A stretch of 9,957 nt of DNA, from contig CAYJLI010000065.1 in NCBI GenBank assembly GCA_964371155.1, positions 1 through 9,957 of the forward strand, written 5' to 3'. Source of the DNA: CAYJEQ01 sp964371155. GTDB taxonomy: Bacteria; Bacillota; Clostridia; Oscillospirales; Ruminococcaceae. The notes under the pieces were generated by a model. It saw nothing but the letters and a program-made list of their open reading frames with translations. It had not been told where the DNA came from and ran no database searches. Positions 4,640-9,957 of this stretch are shown here, piece after piece. The stretch's first letter is position 1. Every line of letters starts with the position of its first letter. The translations under genes were made by a program, and so were the position numbers.

Positions 4640-7012
4640 ATGAATATATCAATGAAATGGCTTTCTGATTATATAGATCTCGATGTTACACCTAAGGAGT
4701 TTTCGGATGAAATGACAATGTCCGGCTCAAAGGTTGAGGGATATGAAAAAGAAGGCGACGAAATAAAAAATGTAGTAGTGGGTAAAGTGCTATCCATGGA
4801 GAAGCACCCAAATGCGGACTCGCTAATCATATGTAAGGTCGATGTTGGTGAAGAGGAGCCTGTGCAGATTGTAACAGGTGCCACCAATTTATTCGAGGGA
4901 GCGGTAATTCCCGTTGCAAAGGACGGCGCACTGCTTCCAAATGGTGTTAAAATTAAAAAAGGCAAATTAAGAGGCGAAGTGAGCTGTGGTATGCTCTGCT
5001 CGCTTTCGGAGCTAAACTTAACAATAAACGACTTCCCATATGCAGATGAAGATGGAATTTTCATCATAGAAGAAGAATGTGCAATCGGGCAGGATATTCA
5101 GTCAGCGATAGGCTTAAATGATCTATGTGTGGAGTTTGAAATCACTTCAAACCGCCCTGATTGTATGTCCGTAATAGGTATTGCAAGGGAAGCCTCAGCT
5201 ACATTTGCAAAGCCATATACAGTTAAAGCTCCGGTGGTTAAAGGCAGTGGCGACGATATAGCTAATTACCTAAATGTTGAAGTTAAAAACACTATACTGT
5301 GCCCACGCTATACAGCTAAGGTAGTTAAAAATGTAAAAATTGAGCCTTCGCCACGCTGGATGAGAGAAAGACTTCGTGCGGCTGGGGTAAGACCTATTAG
5401 CAATATAGTTGATATCACAAACTATGTAATGCTCGAATACGGACAGCCAATGCATGCTTTTGACCACAAATATGTAAACGGCAATAAAATTGTGGTAAGA
5501 AATGCGTATGAAAATGAAAAAATAATGACACTTGACGGTGCCGAAAGGGTAATGACCCCAGACATGCTTGCAATAGCTGACGAAAAGTCCGCTTGTGCAG
5601 TTGCAGGTGTAATGGGTGGGGAGTTTAGCTCGATAATGGACGACACCAAAGTGGTAGTTTTTGAGTCAGCCAACTTTTTAGGAAGCTCGGTGCGCATTAC
5701 AGCTAAAAACTTAGGCATGCGTACAGAAAGTTCGGGCAGATTTGAAAAAGGGCTTGACCCACAAAACACCCTACCCGCAGTTTTAAGGGCTTGTGAGCTT
5801 GTAGAACTTTTGGGCGCAGGTGAAGTGGTTGATGGAATTATAGATGTTGATAGCAGCGCAAAAGAAGCTGTTAAAATTAAATTTGAGCCAGAGTGGATTA
5901 ATAAATTCATCGGTATAGATGTTTCCGATGAAGATATGATAAAAATACTAAAATCCCTCGATTTTGATGTGGTGGATGGTTATGTAATAGTTCCAACATT
6001 TAGAGCGGACATCGAGCATAAGGCGGATGTAGCGGAAGAGGTAGCAAGAATTTATGGCTACTCCAAAATCCCCACCCATCCACTTTTAGGAACAGCACAA
6101 GCCTCACTTACACCGATGCAGATATTTGAGAGAAAAGTTTCAAATGCACTGCTTTCACAAGGTCTCAATGAAATAGTGACATACTCTTTTATCAGCCCTA
6201 AATATTATGATAAAATTAAGACCCCAGAAGATAGTTTGCTCAGAAAATCCGTTGTAATCTCAAACCCACTCGGGGAAGATACAAGCATTATGAGAACAAC
6301 TACACTCCCTTCAATGCTTGAAGTGCTCAGCAAAAACTACAATTACCGCAATGCGACTGCCTATCTATACGAGCTTGGCACAAAATATATCCCAACCACC
6401 GAGGATAAACTTCCAAACGAGCTAAAAGACATCACAATAGGCATGTATGGTGCAGAGTGTGATTTTTACAAAATTAAAGGCATTATAGAGGCGATGGCAA
6501 GCGCTGCAAACATCCCCGAGCTAACATTTACCCCCTGCTCCGACAATCCAAGCTTCCATCCTGGAAGAACAGCTATCATAAGCTGTGGTGACTGTGAGAT
6601 AGGCATTGTGGGTGAAGCTCATCCAACTGTTGCAGAAAACTATGAGATAGACAGCAGGGTATATCTTGCCACATTATCACTCGAGAAACTATTTACTTCG
6701 GTAGGGGAAGAAAGAAAATATAAACCACTTCCAAAATACCCAGCAACAACAAGGGATATTGCACTTCTTTGTGATGACGACACCACAATTAAATCACTTC
6801 AAAACGCTATTAAATCAGCAATTGGTGATATAAGCGAGTCAGTAGAGCTTTTCGATGTCTATAAAGGTAGTCAGATACCTGAAAACAAAAAAAGCGTTGC
6901 ATTTAATATTACACTAAGGGCAAGCGACCGTACACTAACTGTGGAGGAAGCGGACTCGGCTGTTAAAAAATCTCTTAAAGCAGTGGAGAAATTAGGCGCT
7001 GTGCTCAGATAG
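4640..7012 (+). CDS. pheT: Phenylalanine--tRNA ligase, beta subunit
   Basis: The beta subunit binds and positions tRNA(Phe) and edits mischarged Tyr-tRNA(Phe). At 790 residues it has the full bacterial length. In order: an EMAPII-like tRNA-binding OB fold at about 40-150; the B3/B4 editing region at about 205-390, with the typical QPMHAFDH (His272) and, further on, RTESSGRFEKGLDP; a B5 domain near 400-475; a central catalytic-like domain; and a C-terminal FDX-ACB anticodon-binding domain from about 692 (KPLPKYPATTRDIALL) to the end. Shine-Dalgarno AAGGA (4626-4630) lies 9 nt from the ATG. It follows pheS after 38 nt in the same operon and is followed by a terminator at 7062-7098. No frameshift or truncation is apparent. 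Confidence 0.97.
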   Translation: MNISMKWLSDYIDLDVTPKEFSDEMTMSGSKVEGYEKEGDEIKNVVVGKVLSMEKHPNADSLIICKVDVGEEEPVQIVTGATNLFEGAVIPVAKDGALLPNGVKIKKGKLRGEVSCGMLCSLSELNLTINDFPYADEDGIFIIEEECAIGQDIQSAIGLNDLCVEFEITSNRPDCMSVIGIAREASATFAKPYTVKAPVVKGSGDDIANYLNVEVKNTILCPRYTAKVVKNVKIEPSPRWMRERLRAAGVRPISNIVDITNYVMLEYGQPMHAFDHKYVNGNKIVVRNAYENEKIMTLDGAERVMTPDMLAIADEKSACAVAGVMGGEFSSIMDDTKVVVFESANFLGSSVRITAKNLGMRTESSGRFEKGLDPQNTLPAVLRACELVELLGAGEVVDGIIDVDSSAKEAVKIKFEPEWINKFIGIDVSDEDMIKILKSLDFDVVDGYVIVPTFRADIEHKADVAEEVARIYGYSKIPTHPLLGTAQASLTPMQIFERKVSNALLSQGLNEIVTYSFISPKYYDKIKTPEDSLLRKSVVISNPLGEDTSIMRTTTLPSMLEVLSKNYNYRNATAYLYELGTKYIPTTEDKLPNELKDITIGMYGAECDFYKIKGIIEAMASAANIPELTFTPCSDNPSFHPGRTAIISCGDCEIGIVGEAHPTVAENYEIDSRVYLATLSLEKLFTSVGEERKYKPLPKYPATTRDIALLCDDDTTIKSLQNAIKSAIGDISESVELFDVYKGSQIPENKKSVAFNITLRASDRTLTVEEADSAVKKSLKAVEKLGAVLR

Positions 7013-7061
7013 CAATATAATATGATTTATTAGCTTGCAAATAGTATCACTTAAAAAATTA

Positions 7062-7103
7062 AAAATGCTATGGTTGTTTTATACAGCCATAGCATTTTGC
7101 TTT
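7062..7103 (+). terminator. Intrinsic terminator after pheT
   Basis: AAAATGCTATGGTTGT (7062-7077) pairs with ACAGCCATAGCATTTT (7083-7098) over 16 bp with one G-T pair and a 5-nt loop. T-rich sequence follows (TTTTGCTTTT). A-runs on the other side mean it could also act on the minus strand. Confidence 0.8.
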
Positions 7104-7181
7104 TATGCAATACACTGAAATATCACATCTAAATATTATGATTTTCAATAGTATTATAAATATAACATAAGGAGAATTTAA

Positions 7182-7523
7182 ATGAAAAAAGTAGCATTAT
7201 TATTTATGATTGTTGCAGGTATGTTAACTCTTGCGGCATGTACCCCCGAGGATGAGACACCTCAATCAGAGACACCTATTTTAGTTGAAGAAGAGGCATC
7301 AGTCACTGAAGAAGAAAGCAGTGAAGCGATAGAGGAAAACAAGCCCGAAGATGGAAGTGATCCAAATATAGAAGATAGACCCGAAGATGGAAGTAGGCCC
7401 GAGGGCAGTGAAAGACCTAATGATGGAAGCTTACCTGAAGGCAGCGAAAGACCCGATGGAGAAAGCAGAGGAGATTTACCCGAAGGAGTAAGCCCACCTA
7501 TGCGGGAGGAAATATCCGAATAG
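7182..7523 (+). CDS. Acidic lipoprotein with 12-residue tandem repeats
   Basis: This 113-residue predicted lipoprotein has a classical signal: Lys2-Lys3, a hydrophobic core, and LAAC with Cys20 as the lipidated residue. The mature part is strongly acidic, rich in Glu, Pro, Ser and Gly, has no further cysteine and looks disordered. Residues 55-66, 67-78 and 79-90 are three tandem 12-mers of the form P-E/N-D-G-S-x-P-x-x-x-x-R, and a fourth degenerate unit starts at 91. Shine-Dalgarno AAGGAG (7169-7174) is 7 nt from the ATG. I found no strong promoter upstream, and it is flanked by terminators, so it is probably a single-gene unit. No family is recognised. A role as a surface-exposed spacer or cation-binding tail is only a guess. 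Confidence 0.8.
   Translation: MKKVALLFMIVAGMLTLAACTPEDETPQSETPILVEEEASVTEEESSEAIEENKPEDGSDPNIEDRPEDGSRPEGSERPNDGSLPEGSERPDGESRGDLPEGVSPPMREEISE
7344..7487 (+). repeat. 36-bp tandem repeat within the lipoprotein gene
   Basis: Units at 7344-7379, 7380-7415 and 7416-7451, plus a degenerate unit at 7452-7487, each begin with CC(C/T) and share a core close to GAAGATGGAAG. The unit length is a multiple of three, so copy-number change would keep the reading frame. Divergence between units suggests an old array. Confidence 0.65.
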
Positions 7524-7552
7524 GAGAATTAGAAATAAAAATTTCCTATTTT
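7520..7552 (+). terminator. Weak hairpin terminator after the acidic lipoprotein
   Basis: ATAGGAGAATT (7520-7530) pairs with AATTTCCTAT (7540-7549) over 10 bp with one bulged G, and a short T-run (7549-7552) follows. The stem is AT-rich and overlaps the stop codon, so its efficiency is uncertain. Confidence 0.4.
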
Positions 7553-7566
7553 ATACATTTATCCAC

Positions 7567-7595
7567 TTGATAAAAGAATATGGGTAGTGTATACT
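7567..7595 (+). promoter_or_regulatory. Sigma-A-type promoter for ireB
   Basis: TTGATA (7567-7572), a 17-bp spacer and TATACT (7590-7595) each differ from consensus by one base. The predicted start is near 7602, giving a leader of about 46 nt. It lies between the preceding weak terminator and the ireB ribosome binding site. Confidence 0.7.
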
Positions 7596-7647
7596 TATAG
7601 TACAAATAAATACTTGATACAATACAAAATATAAGGGAGTGTTTAAA

Positions 7648-7893
7648 ATGGATGATCGTACCATATCTTTTTCAATTCATGATGACAAAGAGCAGCAAGT
7701 AAAAGTTGTACTCACGGCGGTTTATGATGCAATGCGCCAAAAAGGCTACAACCCTATAAATCAACTTGTGGGATATATCTTATCAGAAGACCCCACATAT
7801 ATTACAACACATAACAATGCCAGAAGTCTTATTAGAAAGATAGACAGGGATGAACTATTGCAAATGCTACTCAAATCATATTTAAATGAATAA
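7648..7893 (+). CDS. ireB: IreB-family regulatory phosphoprotein (UPF0297)
   Basis: IreB is a small cytoplasmic protein phosphorylated by the PASTA-domain kinase IreK/PrkC in Enterococcus, where it acts in cell-wall stress and cephalosporin resistance. The 81-residue protein shows the family signatures KGYNPINQLVGYILSEDPTYI in its middle (given here in two parts, KGYNPINQ and LVGYILSEDP) and NNARSLIRKIDRDEL toward the end. The N-terminus, MDDRTISF, carries Thr5 as the candidate phosphosite. I chose ATG 7648 because AAGGGAG (7633-7639) lies 8 nt upstream; a GTG at 7639 overlaps that site. The usual downstream partners ruvX (yrrK) and yrzB are absent: a terminator and rpsF follow. The family assignment is firm; its role here is inferred from Enterococcus. 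Confidence 0.93.
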   Translation: MDDRTISFSIHDDKEQQVKVVLTAVYDAMRQKGYNPINQLVGYILSEDPTYITTHNNARSLIRKIDRDELLQMLLKSYLNE

Positions 7894-7906
7894 GCACTAA
7901 ATAGTT

Positions 7907-7950
7907 TTCGGCTGAAGCGCATTTAATTTTGTCGCCTCAGTCGAATTTTT
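7907..7950 (+). terminator. Intrinsic terminator after ireB
   Basis: TTCGGCTGAAGCG (7907-7919) pairs with CGCCTCAGTCGAA (7933-7945) over 13 positions with one A-C mismatch and one G-T pair, and five T follow (7946-7950). It begins 13 nt after the ireB stop and closes that gene as a single unit. Confidence 0.85.
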
Positions 7951-8003
7951 ATTGATTATTTATCAAAATCAGAGGGAAAAGTGATTAAAATGTCATTAAA
8001 CTA

Positions 8004-8032
8004 TTGACAAAATCCTCACTCACTGATATAAT
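8004..8032 (+). promoter_or_regulatory. Consensus sigma-A promoter for rpsF-ssb-rpsR
   Basis: TTGACA (8004-8009) and TATAAT (8027-8032) are both perfect consensus hexamers with an optimal 17-bp spacer, as expected of a highly expressed ribosomal protein operon. The predicted start is near 8039, leaving a leader of about 77 nt before rpsF. Confidence 0.92.
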
Positions 8033-8038
8033 TCTTTT

Positions 8039-8108
8039 GTTATGGCACTAAAACCATAACTATCCTTGTCTTGCGCAACGACGCAAGACCTAATGTCCAA
8101 AAGGAGGT
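8039..8108 (+). promoter_or_regulatory. Structured rpsF leader, candidate S6:S18 autoregulatory RNA
   Basis: Two perfect hairpins fill the leader: GTTATGG/CCATAAC (8039-8045, 8054-8060) and GTCTTGCG/CGCAAGAC (8068-8075, 8082-8089; loop CAACGA). Directly below the second stem, TCCTT (8063-8067) can pair with AAGGA (8101-8105), which is part of the Shine-Dalgarno AAGGAGGT (8101-8108). The unpaired 3' side CTAATGTCCA (8090-8099) would form an internal loop. Bacterial rpsF leaders are known to bind the S6:S18 dimer. The structure fits such a site, but I have not matched it to the published consensus. Confidence 0.55.
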
Positions 8109-8115
8109 GCACAAT

Positions 8116-8406
8116 ATGCCAAGAGCAACAGCTAATTATGAAACTGTCATCATTTTAAACACAAAAAATGGTGAAGAAGCTATCCAAAAACTTCTTGAAA
8201 AGTTTAAAAATCTGATTAGTGAAAACGGTGAAATCGTAAACGTTGAAGATTGGGGCAAGAGAAGACTTGCTTATCCTATTATGGATGAAACAGAGGGTTA
8301 CTACACACTTGTAGAATTTAACTCTGCTCCCGAATTCCCAACAGAACTCAATCGTATTTACAAAATCACAGACGGCGTTCTTCGTACAATGGTTATCGCG
8401 AAGTAA
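8116..8406 (+). CDS. rpsF: 30S ribosomal protein S6
   Basis: S6 binds 16S rRNA in the platform of the small subunit as a heterodimer with S18. The 96-residue length is normal. The start MPRATANYETVIIL and the central WGKRRLAYPI are typical, and the alternating beta-alpha pattern fits its ferredoxin-like fold. ATG 8116 is preceded by the strong AAGGAGGT (8101-8108) 7 nt upstream; an in-frame TTG at 8071 lies inside the leader hairpin and is not a start. First gene of rpsF-ssb-rpsR. S18, its assembly partner, is two genes downstream, which suits feedback through the leader. Confidence 0.97.
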   Translation: MPRATANYETVIILNTKNGEEAIQKLLEKFKNLISENGEIVNVEDWGKRRLAYPIMDETEGYYTLVEFNSAPEFPTELNRIYKITDGVLRTMVIAK

Positions 8407-8425
8407 TGAAAAGGTAGGTGTGACT

Positions 8426-8875
8426 ATGATTAACAAGGTTATACTCGTAGGTAGAATATGCACAGATTTAGAGCTAAGGCAAACAGCTAACGGCGTTTCT
8501 ATTTGTTCATTTATGGTAGCTTGCAACAGACCTTTCACTCCAAAAGACGGCGGTGAAAAGCAAGCAGACTTTATCCCTGTTACCGCTTGGAGAAGTAATG
8601 CAGAATTTATTTCTAAATACTTTAGCAAAGGTAATGCAATCGGTTTAGAAGGTAGCTTACAAAGCAGAAGCTATACCGATAAAGAGGGAAATAAAAGAAC
8701 AGCATATGAAGTTTTAGTTGATCGTGCTACATTCGTTGAAAGCAAGTCTTCCTCTGCAAATGCAGGAGATAGACCACAGAGCTTTAACCGCCCTACTCAA
8801 GAGCAACCACCAGCGTTCAGCGGTGGCAATTCGGACGATTTTGCTACTATTGATGACGACGATTTACCGTTCTGA
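8426..8875 (+). CDS. ssb: Single-stranded DNA-binding protein
   Basis: SSB coats single-stranded DNA in replication, recombination and repair and recruits partner proteins through its C-terminal tip. The 149-residue protein starts MINKVILVGRICTDLELR, the typical first strand of the OB fold, which extends to about residue 105 (QSRSYTDKEGNKRTAYEV is its late part). A flexible Pro/Gln/Ser-rich linker follows, ending in the acidic tip DDDDLPF. ATG 8426 fits the family start and has AGGTG (8416-8420) 5 nt before it; a GTG at 8420 would add only two residues and cannot be fully excluded. It follows rpsF by 19 nt and precedes rpsR by 38 nt, the usual Firmicutes arrangement. Confidence 0.97.
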   Translation: MINKVILVGRICTDLELRQTANGVSICSFMVACNRPFTPKDGGEKQADFIPVTAWRSNAEFISKYFSKGNAIGLEGSLQSRSYTDKEGNKRTAYEVLVDRATFVESKSSSANAGDRPQSFNRPTQEQPPAFSGGNSDDFATIDDDDLPF

Positions 8876-8913
8876 TTTAACCGGATTTATTTTTAAGAAG
8901 GAGGATATAGGCA

Positions 8914-9150
8914 ATGGAAAGAGGTTCCCGCCCAAACAGAAAAGGCAGAAAAAAAGTATGCATGTTCTGTGCAGATAAAATTGAACAAATTGACTACAAA
9001 GATGTTAACCGTCTAAGAAAGTGCATCAGCGAAAGAGCTAAAATAGTTCCTCGTCGTGTTACAGGCACTTGCGCTTACCATCAGCGTCAGCTCACAGTGG
9101 CTATTAAGCGTGCAAGACATGTTGCATTCTTACCATATGTTAGCGAATAA
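8914..9150 (+). CDS. rpsR: 30S ribosomal protein S18, zinc-ribbon (C+) type
   Basis: S18 forms a complex with S6 on 16S rRNA in the platform. The 78-residue protein contains the family core DYKDVNRLRKCISERAKIVPRR (split here as DYKDVNRLRK and ISERAKIVPRR) and the end QRQLTVAIKRARHVAFLPY. Cys16 and Cys19 form a CxxC, and Cys37 and Cys53 could complete a zinc site, placing it in the C+ form. Shine-Dalgarno AAGGAGG (8898-8904) is 9 nt from the ATG. It is the last gene of the operon, followed at once by a terminator. In some bacteria C+ S18 is replaced by a C- paralogue under zinc limitation; no such paralogue is in this window. Confidence 0.97.
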   Translation: MERGSRPNRKGRKKVCMFCADKIEQIDYKDVNRLRKCISERAKIVPRRVTGTCAYHQRQLTVAIKRARHVAFLPYVSE

Positions 9151-9159
9151 TTAAAATTT

Positions 9160-9191
9160 AGGCTGTTTCACATTAGTGGAGCAGCCTTTTT
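9160..9191 (+). terminator. Intrinsic terminator after rpsR
   Basis: AGGCTGTTTCAC (9160-9171) pairs with GTGGAGCAGCCT (9176-9187) over 12 bp, including two G-T pairs, with the loop ATTA, and a run of five T ends at 9191. It starts 9 nt after the rpsR stop and separates the ribosomal operon from pyrE. Confidence 0.92.
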
Positions 9192-9337
9192 GCAAATAAT
9201 CCTACATATTAGATGGTAGGGTATGAGTGCTTGTCCAAAAACTTAGCTCTTAAAAAATAGTATTCATTTAGTATGGTTCTTACACTCCCATATTCACAGA
9301 TTAAGCACAACAAAATACAAAAACGGAGGAATTTATT

Positions 9338-9957
9338 ATGCTTACAGCCCAAAAGATAAAGTTTATTGAATTTATGATGAGTGCGGATGTGCTCAGATTT
9401 GGTGATTTTGTGACAAAAAGCGGCAGAAATACCCCCTATTTCGTAAACACAGGAAATTACCGCACAGGTGCCCAGATTAACACTCTTGGAGAATTTTACG
9501 CCGAAGCGATAAAAGAAGTGTGTGGAGAAAATTTTGAAGCGATGTTTGGCCCTGCATATAAAGGCATACCACTCGCAACTACAACTGCCTCAGCACTTGC
9601 AAGGGTTTATGAAATAGACAAACCCTATTTCTTTAATAGAAAAGAAGAAAAAGACCACGGCGAGGGTGGCTCGCTTGTTGGATATAAACCACAGGATGGC
9701 GATAGAATAATAATTATAGAAGATGTAATTACCGCAGGCACAGCTATAAGGGAAACAGTGCCAGTCCTTAAAAATGCCGCAGATGTAAAAACTGAGCATA
9801 TGTTTATCTCGGTAAATCGCTGTGAAGTTGGTGCAAATGGCAAAACTACTGCAGTGCAGGATGTCTATGAAGAGTTTGGGATAAAGGTTCATGCACTTGT
9901 TACCGTAGAGGATGTTTATGAGTATCTGCAGAGCAAGGATGAATATAAAGAGCTGAC
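9338..9957 (+). CDS. pyrE: Orotate phosphoribosyltransferase (3' end cut by the window)
   Basis: PyrE joins orotate to PRPP to make orotidine 5'-phosphate, the fifth step of pyrimidine synthesis. From the ATG at 9338 the frame stays open for 206 codons to the window edge. Visible motifs: LRFGDFVTKSGRNTPYF (19-35), GPAYKGIPLA (71-80), the mobile loop RKEEKDHGEGG (101-111) that closes over PRPP, and the PRPP-binding IIIIEDVITAGTAIRE (124-139) with the Asp and Thr-Ala-Gly-Thr core. Shine-Dalgarno GGAGG (9325-9329) is 8 nt from the ATG. The protein appears nearly complete, as related enzymes are about 200-225 residues. No other pyr gene is in view, and no clear promoter or PyrR-type attenuator was seen in the 146 bp between the terminator and the start. 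Confidence 0.96.
   Translation, partial: MLTAQKIKFIEFMMSADVLRFGDFVTKSGRNTPYFVNTGNYRTGAQINTLGEFYAEAIKEVCGENFEAMFGPAYKGIPLATTTASALARVYEIDKPYFFNRKEEKDHGEGGSLVGYKPQDGDRIIIIEDVITAGTAIRETVPVLKNAADVKTEHMFISVNRCEVGANGKTTAVQDVYEEFGIKVHALVTVEDVYEYLQSKDEYKEL

Noticed and set aside
5422..5910. Minus-strand 162-codon frame inside pheT
   Set aside because: It is a Ser/Pro/Ile-rich antisense shadow of a clearly functional pheT, with no start signals.
8071..8115. TTG-initiated extension of rpsF
   Set aside because: These 15 extra codons lie in the leader hairpin and overlap the strong Shine-Dalgarno that serves the ATG at 8116.
8155..8628. Minus-strand 157-codon frame across rpsF and ssb
   Set aside because: It is antisense to two conserved genes and has no recognisable domain.
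9192..9337. PyrR-type attenuator or other riboswitch before pyrE
   Set aside because: Only weak, imperfect inverted repeats and a TAGTAT repeat (9258-9263, 9269-9274) are visible. There is no terminator/antiterminator pair close to the start.

Overview
The window looks like chromosomal DNA from a low-GC Gram-positive bacterium, most likely an anaerobic member of the Clostridia (Bacillota). The evidence is a tRNA(Phe)-responsive T-box leader before pheST, an ireB (UPF0297) gene, sigma-A-type promoters, strong purine-rich Shine-Dalgarno sites, two small lipoproteins and a C+ (zinc-ribbon) S18. No lineage-specific marker fixes the genus.

Left part (1-2921, minus strand). An operon reads right to left: acpS (holo-ACP synthase), nnr (bifunctional NAD(P)HX epimerase/dehydratase), then a small lipoprotein whose GTG start lies 4 nt from the nnr stop. 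This gene order recalls the acpS / LolA-fold lipoprotein / alr neighbourhoods of Firmicutes. Left of the lipoprotein, bases 1-293 carry no gene but several small palindromic repeats. Three of these appear to belong to one hairpin family. Between acpS and nnr sits a 101-bp nested palindrome with terminal inverted repeats. It is flanked by a near-perfect 12-bp direct repeat that duplicates the last three codons and stop of acpS, so it looks like a miniature inverted-repeat element.

Middle part (2922-7105). A non-coding divergent region holds another GC-rich palindrome, a structured stretch with a possible 31-codon ORF, and the pheS promoter. Next comes a complete T-box leader with a TTC (Phe) specifier, a T-box core and an intrinsic terminator, then pheS and pheT (both subunits of phenylalanyl-tRNA synthetase) and a terminator. 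Charged/uncharged tRNA(Phe) should control both genes together.

Right part (7106-9957, plus strand). Four transcription units follow: an acidic lipoprotein built on a 12-residue tandem repeat; ireB with its own promoter and a strong terminator, without its usual ruvX partner; rpsF-ssb-rpsR behind a consensus promoter and a structured leader that can pair with the rpsF ribosome binding site; and, after a terminator, the 5' part of pyrE, cut by the window end.

Most of the window is housekeeping: lipid carrier activation, cofactor repair, translation, replication and pyrimidine synthesis. The less ordinary material is in the non-coding DNA (the inverted-repeat element at acpS, the hairpin family at the left edge, the structured RNA leaders) and in the two lipoproteins. 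I see no CRISPR array, transposase, prophage gene or defence system.
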